A stretch of 64,000 bases of DNA from Climacium dendroides (taxonomy: Eukaryota; Streptophyta; Bryopsida; Hypnales; Climaciaceae): NCBI GenBank assembly GCA_950106755.1, contig OX467087.1, forward strand, positions 11,784,047-11,848,046. Direction: 5' to 3'. A program made the translations under genes and the position numbers. Below the pieces are notes generated by a model. The model did no database searches. It was not told where the DNA came from and was given only the letters and a program-made list of their open reading frames with translations. Positions within the stretch are counted from its first letter, which is position 1, and each line of letters begins with the position of its first letter. This document shows, piece by piece, positions 24,031 through 35,356 of this stretch.

Positions 24031-24358
24031 CACTACTACAAAAAGCAGTGATTGCAACACCATTGGAACACATTAGCAATGGTTCTACAATGGATTGATG
24101 TGTAACGAAACTTAGTTTGCAATGCTTTTGCAATGCATTCAGAAATTATGCATTGCAAACTTGTAATCAATAAACATCAATAAACGTCTTGGACAAAGAA
24201 TCCATGCTATTGTATTTCAAAACTATTGCAAGTCGAAAAGCATTGCAAATATTGTGAAATACTCTAATAAAAATCATTGCAAACTTATTCAAACCAAAAT
24301 TGTGGGCATTGCAAAACCATTGAAGAAAGTGTTGCAAACTGTACATTCTGTAGTAGTG
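24031..24358. mobile_element. CACTA-type MITE, 328 bp, TAA target duplication
   Basis: The termini CACTACTACAAAAAGCAGTG and inverted ACTGTACATTCTGTAGTAGTG-like end are flanked by TAA on both sides (24028-24030, 24359-24361). The interior repeats GCATTGCAAA/TTTGCAATGC subterminal motifs. The 89-codon minus-strand frame inside it is a by-product. Confidence 0.85.
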
Positions 24359-24394
24359 TAAATGCATAAAATTTGTCCTAAATGGCACTTTTAT

Positions 24395-24534
24395 AGTTTG
24401 AACCATGGTTGTCATACTGGACAAGTTACTATTCATTTCTTGTCCTGTAGGACAAGTTACTTTTCATCAAATGTATCTTTCAAGTACATTTGATGAATAA
24501 TAACTTGTCCAGTATGACAACCATGGTTCAAACT
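24395..24534. mobile_element. Hairpin MITE (ATGGTTGTCATACTGG), copy 2
   Basis: Same family as 13526-13677. Here the foldback extends outward by AGTTTGAACC against GGTTCAAACT, so the flanks are inverted rather than directly repeated. That is odd for a simple insertion and may reflect insertion into a palindrome or a gene-conversion event. Confidence 0.8.
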
Positions 24535-24689
24535 GCATTGTCTGAAATCTATATTCGTCCTAGATGGCACTTTTTCTGAGTGGTCTGAAAATGGTGCATA
24601 GAATATGCCATTTTAATGAAATTCCTTGTCTACAATTCCATCGTGAAACAGGTTTAACAGTTAAAAGAGTTTAAGGAAAACATAAGATG

Positions 24690-25720
24690 CCGGCCGGCGA
24701 AGTCATGGACTACGAGGAAAAAAGTGCACGATCATGAATACAACGTCTGCTGTCTACCTACTGTACATGCTCCATCTTGCACACTCCAATTTCATCATGC
24801 ACAAAAATCGCACTTGGAGCCGTATCGGGTCCTGCTTCCGCTTATTCCTGCTAAACAATGCGCGCAGCCACAAGAAACCTTGAACATGGGCCAGCATTTA
24901 CGAAGCCCCATCCATGCAAAATCCGACAAGAGATGGGCCTGGTGAACCAAAAACCAGTCTGGCCAAGGAAGTGAGCCGGTGAGATGAGGCCGGCCGGTGT
25001 CGCTACAGACATGCATGCGGTGAGTGCACCCGCCTTCAACTTCAACACGCACCACCATACGTGGAGCGCGCGGTCTTGCAATTGATCGACTGGAGAATTA
25101 AACGGAAGCAGGAGTAGGAGAAATCGGTCGAGTGGGAGCAAGGGAAATCGTGGGAAAGGAGTAAGGAATTCCGGTTAGTGGGAATGCAGCTAGCCTCCGT
25201 CGAAGTTCCAGTACACTCGGTTGATGGAGCAAGTGATTGCGCGCATGCCGTGCTGATGACTCAGGGTTCCAAATGCTGGGGTCATCGAGCTTCAAATGGG
25301 TCTCAGGGGTAAGAGCAACAACGGCTTGAATGAGGATTTAATTGCGCGCAGAATGAATCGAAGTCCATATGTTTGGAGGCCTCCTTGACCCACACAAGAT
25401 CTGCCAGTAAACACCGCGCCAAGCTATCTCAGAGAAAGGGGATCGACAAATCTAAACTGTTCGATAGTTTTTTGATAATGCGAGCAAGCGGCACCAAAGT
25501 CTGCAACCTCATACTTTGCAAACTTCGCACCGGCCGTTGCCACCCCCAGAAACCAGCAAAGCGTTCAGGCGCCATCAAATGTGGATGCACCCCCTCTCAA
25601 AATGCCGAATTGAAACTGATTGACAAGATCGGCCAAAGCCCACAACAATCACCTAACGGTAATGTTCAACGTAACATGCAGATAATTCTAGGGCCCAAAA
25701 CGTAAAATAAAAATCTTACC
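24690..25720. other. GC-richer stretch without a recognisable gene
   Basis: GC content is clearly raised (CCGGCCGGC motifs at 24690 and 24988). Several mutually overlapping frames of 65-110 codons are open on both strands. None shows a domain, a signal or coherent splice sites. It may be a promoter or exon relic, or part of a non-coding transcript. Confidence 0.35.
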
Positions 25721-25925
25721 CGCTAACTTCAATCGCGCATTCTCTTTGTGTAACAGCCTCGTTTAGAATTGACTTGTTTCCAGTGACTGCCGACTTCCTT
25801 GTAAGGCATAGACCGAAAGCTGAAATGTTGTTGCTTGGACATTCCTGCTGCCGATTCGAGGTGGTCTGTCAACCTGATCTGGAGTTTAGGAGGAAACATT
25901 TGAAAAATTACATTCATCCTCCACA

Positions 25926-26070
25926 CTTCCTCAGTGGAACTGAATTTTGGGCAGGTGAAACTTCTCAAAATATTTTTCAGTAAATTTTGTTTGAAAGACA
26001 AGAGGAATTGGCATCTAACCCAAGTAGTTTCATATTTTTTGGATTATTTTTGAGTTAGTTATGAATTTTC
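25926..26070 (+). repeat. GGCATCTAACCCAAGTCG family, partial copy 3
   Basis: Contains GGAACTGAATTTTGGGCAGG, ATATTTTTCAGTAAATTTTG and GGCATCTAACCCAAGTAGTT in the family order. The 3' half of the full element is missing. Confidence 0.65.
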
Positions 26071-26699
26071 AAACAAGAAGTGTTGTAGGTCCCTATTTAT
26101 GATCCTAAGTCTTTCATAAAGTGTTCATTGCAACTTCTAGAGAGATGGGAATAGCAAAGAAAATGATTGGCTCTTGCAATAATGAATAATATTTTTCTCG
26201 ATTTTTTCAATGACTATGGAGGTCAATTTAAGAACCATCTCCAATTCATTCCAATGCCATTTATAGGGACAGTTCAAAATGCCCGAGCGGAGTTCAAGCC
26301 TCCTACCTTAGAACTTGTTCAGGAGGAATGATCCAACGATAAATAAAAAATGAAAGAAGGTTGAAAACTGTATGTGTGTAAAATCAAAGCTCACTATGAT
26401 CACAGCCATCTTAATCAATTTAAAGTACTCAAGGAAGACTTTAATGAGGTGTGGTGATAAACTCAAAGTTCTCCACAACTCTGTTACATGATGAATATGT
26501 AAGTTTGTTGTCATAAAGTTTTGCTAATATGGGTTTGAAATAGTATGGGGTCTTTGTTGTAGAATGCTTTGCATATAATCTCTTTATATTGTGAACCCTT
26601 CTAAGTGATTTTAAACCTATTTACAAATTCCCTTTTTCAAAATTCCTATCCTATAATTTCCACAATTATAACCTAGAAATTACCATAGCTAGCTTTAAC

Positions 26700-27230
26700 C
26701 TAGGTACCTAACATAAATGAGAGACAATTACTCTAAATGTCTTGAAACTTTGCTACAATGTAGATTATCATGTCCAATACTCACATATAAATTTTCATCC
26801 AAATCTAAGAGACTGTTCAATTTTGGTGAACATTTCTTTATTATTGATTTTTTTAACTTTGTCCATGCCAAAATAAACAAAATAATTGTCACATTTCTTT
26901 ATTATTGATTTTTTAAACTTTGTCCATGCCAAAATAAACAAATTAATTGTCACATTTCTTTATTATTGATTTTTTAACTTTGTCCATGCCAAAATAAACA
27001 AAATAATTGTCACAGTTAACTTCAATCTAGCATAGATGACGGACCATCACTTCAAATGTCTTGAAACTTTGCCATAATGTAGATCAACTACTTCAAATGT
27101 CTTGAAATACTTCAAATGTCTTGAAATTTTGCCATAATGTAGATCAACTAGTTAGATGATAACATATCAATTTTCACCCAAAGCTAAGACATTGTTCAAT
27201 TTTGGTAAACATTTCTTCACTATTGACTTT
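26700..27230. repeat. Local duplication enclosing a 61-bp tandem array
   Basis: Three 61-bp units start at 26831, 26892 and 26953 (each CATTTCTTTATTATTGATTT ... AATAATTGTCA). They lie between two copies of a larger unit carrying TGTCTTGAAACTTTGC and CTGTTCAATTTTGGT blocks (26700-26850, 27012-27230). The second large copy has its own small duplication of ACTTCAAATGTCTTGAAA near 27090. Confidence 0.85.
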
Positions 27231-27239
27231 TTGCCAAGT

Positions 27240-29505
27240 CAAGACCTCCACACTATGGTTGTATTGTGTGCATGACTAGTAGGTTCTAGATTCATTGTAA
27301 ATAGTTTTTTATACAAGATAGTACATAATTTAAGAAAAATATTCTCCAAATTAATAAAAAATATCTTCCATATTACAAAAACTCAATAAGATTGATTGAA
27401 GCTTCCAAATACACCTCTTTTAATTGCCTTAAATTCCAAACACCTCCACTTTGAAGCTTCATATCTCTTCTATAAAAAAATTTGAAATTTGAAAATTGGT
27501 ATCATGGTAGATTAAATATTCAAAAATTCAAATCCCAAATTTTGCTTTGATTCAACACTTTATCAAAACACAACTCAAAACTCCCTACGTCAATATTTCC
27601 TTCAATAATAAATCATCAACAAATGTATAGCTTATCACTTATGTGCATCCCACACCTCAAACTTCATCATGAACTAAAAAACAAGGAATTTAGCCCTTGA
27701 TTTTAATTAGCTAATCACAATCCTAAAAGGCTAGTTGTTGGTTAAGCTTCTTCCCAACCCCAACCCCAACTTCAACTACTAATCAACCAATTATCAACTG
27801 ACAATTAACAAAAACAATTAGCAAAAATTTTCAACACTACACACATCTTTTAACATACAAAAATGTTTATTTCAATTAGTTAACGACCCACATCACAACG
27901 GCATGGGGTACATTGCTATGGTAAATTTTTGTGCTATTATAGTAATGTGGAAGCAATCAATTTACTTTTCTACAACCTTACATGAAAAAAATTTAGAAAC
28001 TCACTAACTCTTTCTTCACTTACAAGAATCTCCTTGAAGTTTGCAAATGCATTGATAATGCCCAAATTCAAGTGCAATTGTGCATCCACATCCTCACCAA
28101 CTCAAAATTTCAAATATACTATGTTAATTGCATCTATGATGTGGGAATTTGAAAATCTCATTTTGAGATCCAATATCATAAATTGCATTTTGAAATCTAA
28201 CATCATAATTGCATCTTCATAGAACATGTGGAAAAATAAAAAGAATTGTTAGTAAGCACCATGAAAGAATTTCATAGAAATAAAAGTATTAACATGTATT
28301 CATGTCAAAGCAAAAACAATGACGATGGTGATAGAGGATTCATAACATACCTTTAGTCACTTTCTTAACATCAACAATGATATCTTTCCACATCTCTTTT
28401 GTTACAACACAACTATAGTGGCAATTGAAAGCACTATAATGTCATTATGATGGACTCCAAAGCTTGTTCCAAGGTGTTCATAAAAAATGAGATACTTAGA
28501 GCCGTCATTAAGTTCTATATGTTAGCAAGGCTTCATGTGTTCACTAGATAAGTTACATATGGAGGTGAAAATAGAAAATGCCTTTGAAGTAAAGCTAGTG
28601 TTGTTGTTTCTATATAGGTCATGAAAATCAAGAAAGCACAACTTTAAAACCCTTGTGAAATCACAAACATAAACAAATGATGATTGGGCAAATACAATCA
28701 AATTTTTTACAATTTTTAACAAGGTCAAAATTACAACCAAAGACAACATCTCTACATTCACTAAAAATGCAAAATTTACCTTACTTCCTTTTGGAATTAG
28801 CTTGGTCTTGGTATCTCAATAGAGTTTGATGAGCAACATGCAATACTCAACATAGAGGAGATAATATGGTGATTCATCAAGTCTTTACGTTAATGAGGAT
28901 TTTGTCACCCTTTTATCTCCAATAAATGAGTAAACTTTTCCAACTCCAAGTGACTCTTTAGACTAGAATTGAAGTATATATACAAACCACCCAATAAAGA
29001 CCATTGCACCCAACAAATGGAAAGTTAGATAACTAGCACCTTTGCTACTAAATCAATTTGGTGTGCTATACAATGCATCTCCTACATGAAGGGCACTAGT
29101 TCATAGCCTTGTACCAAAATCATGAAGCATCATCAAGTGACCACACAAGTCACATCATTCCTCCTCCCCCCCTTCTTTTTCAACATACCTAAATGCATTC
29201 CATTCATTTCATATTGGTCCTAGAAGAACCTTTTGAATTTTTTTGTAATTGAGGATTTTAGGGGTTAACCCCTAAGTGCCCCAATGCCTCAAATATAGCT
29301 TTTCAAAACTCAAAGATCTCCTTGTTTGATCATTATAATCTTTTCAACAGTACAATCAAAGGATGTGTCCCTTTTCCTATAGTTCCACCCTATTTCTACT
29401 ATCAGTTAGTACAGTCAATTTATGTGGATATCATTTTACGTGATAGTATGATTGGAATGAATTGAGAAGGGCCTGGATTTTAACAAATACAACATGGGCA
29501 CCCAG
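27240..29505. other. AT-rich intergenic tract, no gene seen
   Basis: Frames at 28034-28222 and 28522-28761 have no motif. TTAGGGGTTAACCCCTAA, a perfect 18-bp palindrome, lies at about 29268-29285. Confidence 0.5.
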
Positions 29506-29509
29506 GGGT

Positions 29510-29805
29510 TAAGGTAAGGTTGCACCACTAACCTAAAAGCACCATCTTCACTACATGCACATCCATATAATCAATATCTACCTCTACTAAAGAAACGATT
29601 TCAGAACATGTACCAAAAAAACCCAACTTCGATCCTTTCTAACTTTTGCATGGAATATCCAAATGAAACATTTTTTTTGGTGCATTCAAAATCCCCGTTC
29701 TTTCAGTTGCCAATAAGAAAACCAATACCAATTTGACGAGTGTAATAATAATAGTAAGTATGATCTGACAGAAAAAGTGTCAGTCCCTTCCCTTGTGGTT
29801 TACCT
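29510..29805 (+). mobile_element. TAAGGTAGGTACACCC MITE, diverged copy 3
   Basis: Starts TAAGGTAAGGTTGCACC, keeps the order AAGAAACGATTTCAGAAC then GCATGGAATATCCAAATG, and ends near TGGTTTACCTCACTC. It lies about 2.1 kb upstream of the receptor-kinase start codon. Confidence 0.65.
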
Positions 29806-29811
29806 CACTCA

Positions 29812-29860
29812 GGGTAACTTGAGAAGCTTTTTTATCTTCGTTAAGCTTCTCAAGTTACCC
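29812..29860. repeat. Perfect 18-bp-stem hairpin upstream of the receptor kinase
   Basis: GGGTAACTTGAGAAGCTT (29812-29829) and its exact reverse complement (29843-29860) enclose a 13-base loop. It marks the border between the repeat tract and the GC-richer leader region. Function unknown. Confidence 0.85.
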
Positions 29861-31916
29861 CCTATAACCAGTCAACACCAGTCAACCCCGTCCGTCGTCC
29901 CCTTCCGCTCGAGTCGTCTCCCCTCCCCAGAACTGAGCCTGCTCCCTTCCAGCAGCATTTGCTGCACCTGCAGTGATGACGCCACAGGAGCTCCTGCCTC
30001 ACAATCAATCAATGTCTTTTCCTTAGACTCCTTTACTGCCACCCGTCTCTCCCTTCACACTCCCCCTTTCCGTCTCCCCCTTCTCCTTCCTCTCTCTCTC
30101 TCTTTCTCTCTCTCTCTATGTAAGTTAAGCTTAAGCTATCATGGATCCACACATGCACGGTTCTCAGTCTTTAGAAATGAAGCTGCAGCGATGGTTTGGA
30201 GGGTGAGCGATGAGCTGGGTACGTGGTGACGTTTTGCACTTGGGAAAGCAGGGGAGTTCAGTTCGTGAACTTAGTTAGGGAGAGCTGGCAGAACTCGAGC
30301 TAGTCAGTCGAGGGCCGGGGGAGTAGCCACGTTAGTAGTACGAGCTGCTGCTGCTGGCGATGGTAATGTCGACAATGACGAAGGGTTAAGGGGCTTCATG
30401 TGGGGGGGTTAAGTGCGCGGGCCGGGGTAGTTGGCGTTGGTTGTTGACGGACTAGGTAGTTGACCTCTACACTAGCTTGCCAAGCTTTGAGTGGGGCGAG
30501 CTGTTCTCGGTTTTCGTGTACAAAACATTCCCGTGCTGCGTGAGTGTGCTGTGTGGAGAAAGAAACTTGGAGATTGGAGGGCGCGCAATGTGGACAGACT
30601 GTAGTTAAGAAAAGATTCTCTGGTTTTCGTTGTTTCTTTGGGTTTTCTTTTTTTGGGGTTCTTTTCGGAGTGAAGCTCACGACTGGGAGTGTGTTCGTAG
30701 TCCTGTTTTCCAATTGTGAGAGGTGGCTGGTACAGCTTGGGTTTGCATGATCCTGCATTCAGAGGGAGCATTGCCTGCGGAGGAGTGCATTGTTGCCGAA
30801 GACTAGCTAGGTTTGATTTGCAACGACAGAGGAGGGGGCGAGGATCGAGCATAAGCGAATGTACAAGGGTGTCTGAAGGTACAGCTTTCGATTACACTGC
30901 CGCTGCTGCTGCAATCATGGTTTGCGGCTCGTCTGTCTCATTTGCTGTGTGGTGATGCAATTTTCTCACTTTCAAGGCTTGTTTCTGAGGATGGTGTTGT
31001 AGTGTTGGGCTTTGATCACATATCAGCAATGCCGATTACAAGTTTACGATCGAGTCCGGGCTGGTCAAGTACCTGCAAATGCTGTCAGAATGCACTGACA
31101 TCTTTGTAGTGGAGCCTGACAGCATTTTTCTTGTGATGAACCGACCAGAGTCCTTTCCCTTTAGTCTTCACAGTTCTCGTTTCTGCTTTGGTGGAATCTC
31201 ACGCATGGTGCCCACATTGTTCACGTGACTAAGGTAAACTGGCATGTAATATCTATGCTTTAATCGTATCCATATGTGAACTCTCTACGTACATTGCAAT
31301 CCATGGGGGTCACATTGTATATATAAGGCTTACAGGTATCGCATCAGTAAATTCATCAAAAAGGTTTCCCCCTACTCAAACTTCTGTAATCTTACCACCC
31401 GGGGTTCCGACTTTTTCACTATGACATAAATTGAATGCGACTACGCTGCTGTCAATGTTAGTGCGGCTAATGTGCAGAATATTCTAGAATGTCTTGCACA
31501 TGTACTTATTAAGAGGTTTCAGTGTGTCGCACACTGCATAGTTACAGTTCATGCCAGGATTAATTGATTCGATCGTCCTGAAAATACATGTTGAGCATTG
31601 CGTCTTATGGTTCGGCAAGGGTGTGACATAGTTTCGCAATGCTTGCATGTGTCCTGAATTACCTTGTACAATATCTCGTTTGATGACTAATGCTTTGGAG
31701 GTGCTCTGTTTTGTGCAGAAGGAGATCCGGATGCCGTCTGCACAGCACAGTCAGGATTGATGTTTCAATTTCTTTTCGTATGCCGCAATCTGAACCCGTT
31801 CCACAGGATGTGCTCCCGGAGCACAGGATGGGCAGGAGCAGCAGTAACGCGCAACAGTAGCTGCAGGGCACCACTTCATTACTGAAATCACCATAAAAAA
31901 CTCTCCGACATTCTGC
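29861..31916 (+). promoter_or_regulatory. Promoter/leader region of the BIR1-like gene
   Basis: GC content rises here, and a CT microsatellite lies at about 30091-30118, as is common in plant 5' leaders. GTAAGT at 30120-30125 follows the CT tract, and a pyrimidine-rich acceptor TTTTGTGCAG ends at 31718, about 200 bp before the start codon. A leader intron of about 1.6 kb is therefore possible but unproven. Short frames on both strands (for example 30396-30955) have no domain. Confidence 0.45.
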
Positions 31917-33761
31917 ATGGCTGCACTACTGATCCGCCTCTGTTTTCTGGGGCTGCTGTTATTCCAAGTCACCTCTGCCCAGAGAGACGATCTATCATGC
32001 TTACTTAAGTTCAAAGCGTCCGTGGGCGACCCCGAAGGCCATCTGCAAACATGGACCAACACCACCCTCAACCCGCGCTCCATCTGCACATGGTACGGTG
32101 TCACATGCTACGGCAACATGGCGCCCCCGGTCTACTTCATCAAGCTCTCCGGATCCCGTCTCAACGGCTCCTTCCCACAAGGATTGAAAGGCTGTAACGC
32201 CCTCACCCGCCTGGATTTGTCCGACAACAGCTTCACAGGCCCCATTCCAAGCAAGCTCTGCTCCGATTTGCCCAATTTAGTGGACCTGGATCTCTCCCGG
32301 AACAAAATCCAGGGGAGCATCCCACCAAGTTTAGCCGAGTGCAAGTTCATGAACGACATCTTGCTAAACAACAACGAGCTCTCAGGACCAATTCCTGAGC
32401 AAATCGGATACCTGAGCCGCTTGCAGAGATTCGACGTCTCGAGCAACAAGCTCGAGGGGCTCATTCCGAGTACACTCGTAGACAGAAAAGCCGAGAATCG
32501 CACGGGGTTCGACGTGAGCAGCTTCCAGAATAACACTTCCCTCTGTGGTCGTCCGCTGCGGAAAAAGTGCAAGAAGGTAGCCTCCGGCTCGAAGGGCGCC
32601 GGCGCAGGAGTGATAGTTGGAGGCGCTGTAGGAAGCGCAGTTGCCGTTCTCGCCATCGGCGCGATCATCTTCTGTTGCATCATTCGCAGATCAAACAAGA
32701 AGAGTGCAACGATCCTGCGCGATGAGAGCAAGTGGGCTTCCCGGATCAATGCGCCGAAGACCGTCATCGTCTCCATGTTCGAGAAGCCCCTGGTGAAAAT
32801 TAGGTTAAGTGACCTAATGGACGCCACGAGTGGATTCAGCAAGGATAATATCGTAAGCTCAGGGCGCTCAGGAGTAGTTTACCGAGGCGATTTTCCCGAT
32901 GGATCCGTCATGGCGATCAAGCGACTCCAAGGCTCCGTGCATGCCGATCGCCAATTTAGAGCAGAAATGGAAGCCTTAGGTGAGCTTCACCACCGCAACC
33001 TCGTGCCGCTTCTCGGCTACTGCGTCGTAGGCCAAGAGCGTCTGCTTGTGTACAAGCACATGATCAACGGGAGTCTACGCTACCGCCTCCACGACGCCTT
33101 CGAGAAGGAGCCTCTTGACTGGAAAACACGCTTGAAGATCGCGATCGGCGCGTCCCGTGGATTCGCATGGCTTCACCATAGCTGCAACCCGCGCATCATC
33201 CACCGCAACATCAGCTCCAATTGCATCCTCCTCGATGAAGACTTCGAACCGAGAATCACGGATTTCGGCCTGGCGCGGCTGATGAATCCCGTGGATACTC
33301 ACATCTCCACGTTTGTGAATGGCGACTTCGGCGACGTGGGTTACGTTGCGCCTGAGTATGTGCGCACACTTGTTGCCACCATGCGTGGAGATGTGTACAG
33401 CTTCGGCGTAGTGCTTCTTGAGCTTGTTACCACACAGAAGCCTGTTGAAGTCATGGTGGATCGTGACTTCAAGGGGACTCTCGTGGACTGGGTGGCGATG
33501 CTGTCTTCCAGCGGCGCCATGGCGGAGGCGCTTGACAGTTCATTGCGAGGCAAGGGGGTTGATGATGAAATGCTGCAAGTGCTGAAAATTGGCTGGTCTT
33601 GTGTCAATGCCACGGCGAGAGAGCGGCCCTCCATGTACGAAATCTCGGGCTTGTTGCGAGCTGTGGGTCAGCGCTACAGCTTTAGCGATGATTACGACGA
33701 ATTTCCTGAGCTGCTGGAGTCGGAAAGACGAGACAACAAACTCATTGTATCTGTAACATAA
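31917..33761 (+). CDS. BIR1: BIR1-like leucine-rich-repeat receptor kinase
   Basis: Single-exon 614-residue receptor-like kinase. A signal peptide spans residues 1-21, an N-terminal LRR cap 22-65 (cysteine pair within SICTWYGVTCYG), about four to five LRRs span 73-190, a C-terminal cysteine pair is at 210/218, a membrane helix at about 229-256, and the kinase domain at about 303-590. The loop is GRSGVVYRG, the ATP lysine is K335, DFG is at 449-451 and APE at 478-480. The catalytic loop is HRN (429-431) rather than HRD, as in the Arabidopsis BIR1 group, and the activation segment STFVNGDFGDVGYVAPE also matches that group. Known family members sit at the plasma membrane, bind BAK1-type co-receptors through short ectodomains and restrain immunity and cell death. 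The role here is inferred. The first ATG (TGCATGG) gives the signal peptide. High GC separates it from its surroundings. Catalytic activity is uncertain given HRN. Confidence 0.93.
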   Translation: MAALLIRLCFLGLLLFQVTSAQRDDLSCLLKFKASVGDPEGHLQTWTNTTLNPRSICTWYGVTCYGNMAPPVYFIKLSGSRLNGSFPQGLKGCNALTRLDLSDNSFTGPIPSKLCSDLPNLVDLDLSRNKIQGSIPPSLAECKFMNDILLNNNELSGPIPEQIGYLSRLQRFDVSSNKLEGLIPSTLVDRKAENRTGFDVSSFQNNTSLCGRPLRKKCKKVASGSKGAGAGVIVGGAVGSAVAVLAIGAIIFCCIIRRSNKKSATILRDESKWASRINAPKTVIVSMFEKPLVKIRLSDLMDATSGFSKDNIVSSGRSGVVYRGDFPDGSVMAIKRLQGSVHADRQFRAEMEALGELHHRNLVPLLGYCVVGQERLLVYKHMINGSLRYRLHDAFEKEPLDWKTRLKIAIGASRGFAWLHHSCNPRIIHRNISSNCILLDEDFEPRITDFGLARLMNPVDTHISTFVNGDFGDVGYVAPEYVRTLVATMRGDVYSFGVVLLELVTTQKPVEVMVDRDFKGTLVDWVAMLSSSGAMAEALDSSLRGKGVDDEMLQVLKIGWSCVNATARERPSMYEISGLLRAVGQRYSFSDDYDEFPELLESERRDNKLIVSVT

Positions 33762-35350
33762 CCTCCTCTGTCAGTTCTCTCTTGTGGCGCTCTGTCTCTC
33801 TGTGCTAGCTCAGTACTGTAGGTCGTCTGGCCAGGGTTTAGGGTTTTGTTGTTGTAGTCCTTGTAGATGGTTCAGATGGTTTGCTTCAACGAAGTAGGAT
33901 ACGTGAATAGATAGATAAACAGAAATGTAGTCCAGTTTGAGAGCAAGATGATTGTAATCTAATGCTCAGTAAAGTCTTGCTCCTTGCAATGCTCTTCTTG
34001 AAGAGGTGGAGTTGTGAGAAGAGAAGCGTATGCAGTTCTTATACTAAGTGACCATAAGAAAAATAGCTTCTACACGTGCTCAATGTTCATAACATGCTAG
34101 ACCAGTGTTGCAAACCCACGTTCTTCACTGTGGTTGGAAGTAGCTATACTTGCGTATAAAATTATGACCAACGCTTGAACTCAAAGTGTGAGGATCCATA
34201 GAGATCAGAGAATTGGAATTTCTTCCACCCCCTAATTCTTCCTTGAAATACGAGAGCTGGGCTATACCCAAGTCTATTCTCCAATTTCTTGACATTGTAC
34301 TTGACCACCCATTATTGCTGCTCTATGCTGACATTAATTAGCCTTGCCTACCATAGTTAGTACCAAGGCTTTCTTTCGTGAATTCAAATGGGAGGATTTA
34401 TACCAATGAAAGTTGATATCTGCCCCGAATTAAATTATTAGTTGGGCATAAGTTCATGTTCTTTGCAATAGCCACTTTCAGAATCAATGCTGCATTTACT
34501 CATGACTGCGCTCCATGGAGAAAAGTTCATCAATATATATAAGGAAGTAATTGGAGGGAAGAAAACCCTAACTACTACAAACACTGTAAGAACTAGTAAA
34601 CCCAAGAAGCGCAGCTGGCAAGGAATCGCATTTGCAAATGCAGCTGGCATGCTACACCACGCATGTGGGTTCCGCATCAGACAGAGGGTTGGTAGGACCG
34701 GCATCTTCACCTGGCCCCAAAAATTCCACTGTGCCAACACTTTGGGCTTCCCATCCCGTGCTAGCGAGCACCGAACTGAACACACTGGCATGTAGTTGAT
34801 CTGCCAGAAGTACAGTGTCTTCAGGGAGTTTTTATGACCACTACTGAAGTCATTACAAGTGCCAGTCTATAGGCAATTGCCCAGCCTTTTCTAGAAGCTT
34901 ATTTGTTTCCGAAAAATGCCTGCACGAGATTTCATTGAAGTCAGTCGTGACAGACCATTAAGACCACCACATTGTCAGCACAGATCTGCGCAATTATATA
35001 GAATTACCAATAGAATGCACGCATCCCTATTCCTTGGCAGCTCAATTTAAGGCAACCAATTATTACGGACAGGTTCTCCTATCGCTCCATTCCTAGCCGA
35101 GACAAATACTCAGACCAGGTTTGATCCAGTCTCTGGCGTTCGCCCTGATGGAAGACTGGTTTCGGCATATTTTTAACTACCTCGCACAATCAAAGGGTAA
35201 ATAAGATTTGAAAAATTAGGCAGTCAAAACAATATGACAAGTTAGTCTATTAGATACTTACCCTGCAGAGGTATCGACATAGATCACACTCCATTTGAAT
35301 GGACAATTGCTAGAAAGAAAAGCACAAAAATACAAAGAAAGATTTTCGAG
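33762..35350. other. 3' region of the kinase gene and intergenic sequence before UNG
   Basis: The first few hundred bases are probably the kinase 3' UTR. The 102-codon plus frame at 34487-34795 and its minus-strand overlap have no motif. The last UNG exon or exons should lie at about 35080-35357 but could not be fixed. Confidence 0.4.
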
Positions 35351-35356
35351 GTGTAC

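Larger units (their letters stand above)
23945..24625. mobile_element. Outer element of a nested stack, 20-bp terminal inverted repeats
   Basis: GGAATTTCATTAAAATGGCA at 23945-23964 is the perfect reverse complement of 24606-24625. Inside it lie two further MITEs (24031-24358 and 24395-24534), which make up most of its length. No matching flank duplication was found. It may be a small DNA transposon that served as the target for the other two. Confidence 0.65.

Noticed and set aside
30396..30955. Frames of 68-126 codons on both strands in the kinase leader
   Set aside because: Mutually overlapping, no domain; explained by raised GC content.
32132..32842. 236-codon minus-strand frame inside the receptor kinase
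   Set aside because: Antisense shadow of a GC-rich, clearly coding plus-strand exon.
33341..33634. Minus-strand frame opposite the kinase domain
   Set aside because: Shadow of the kinase coding sequence.
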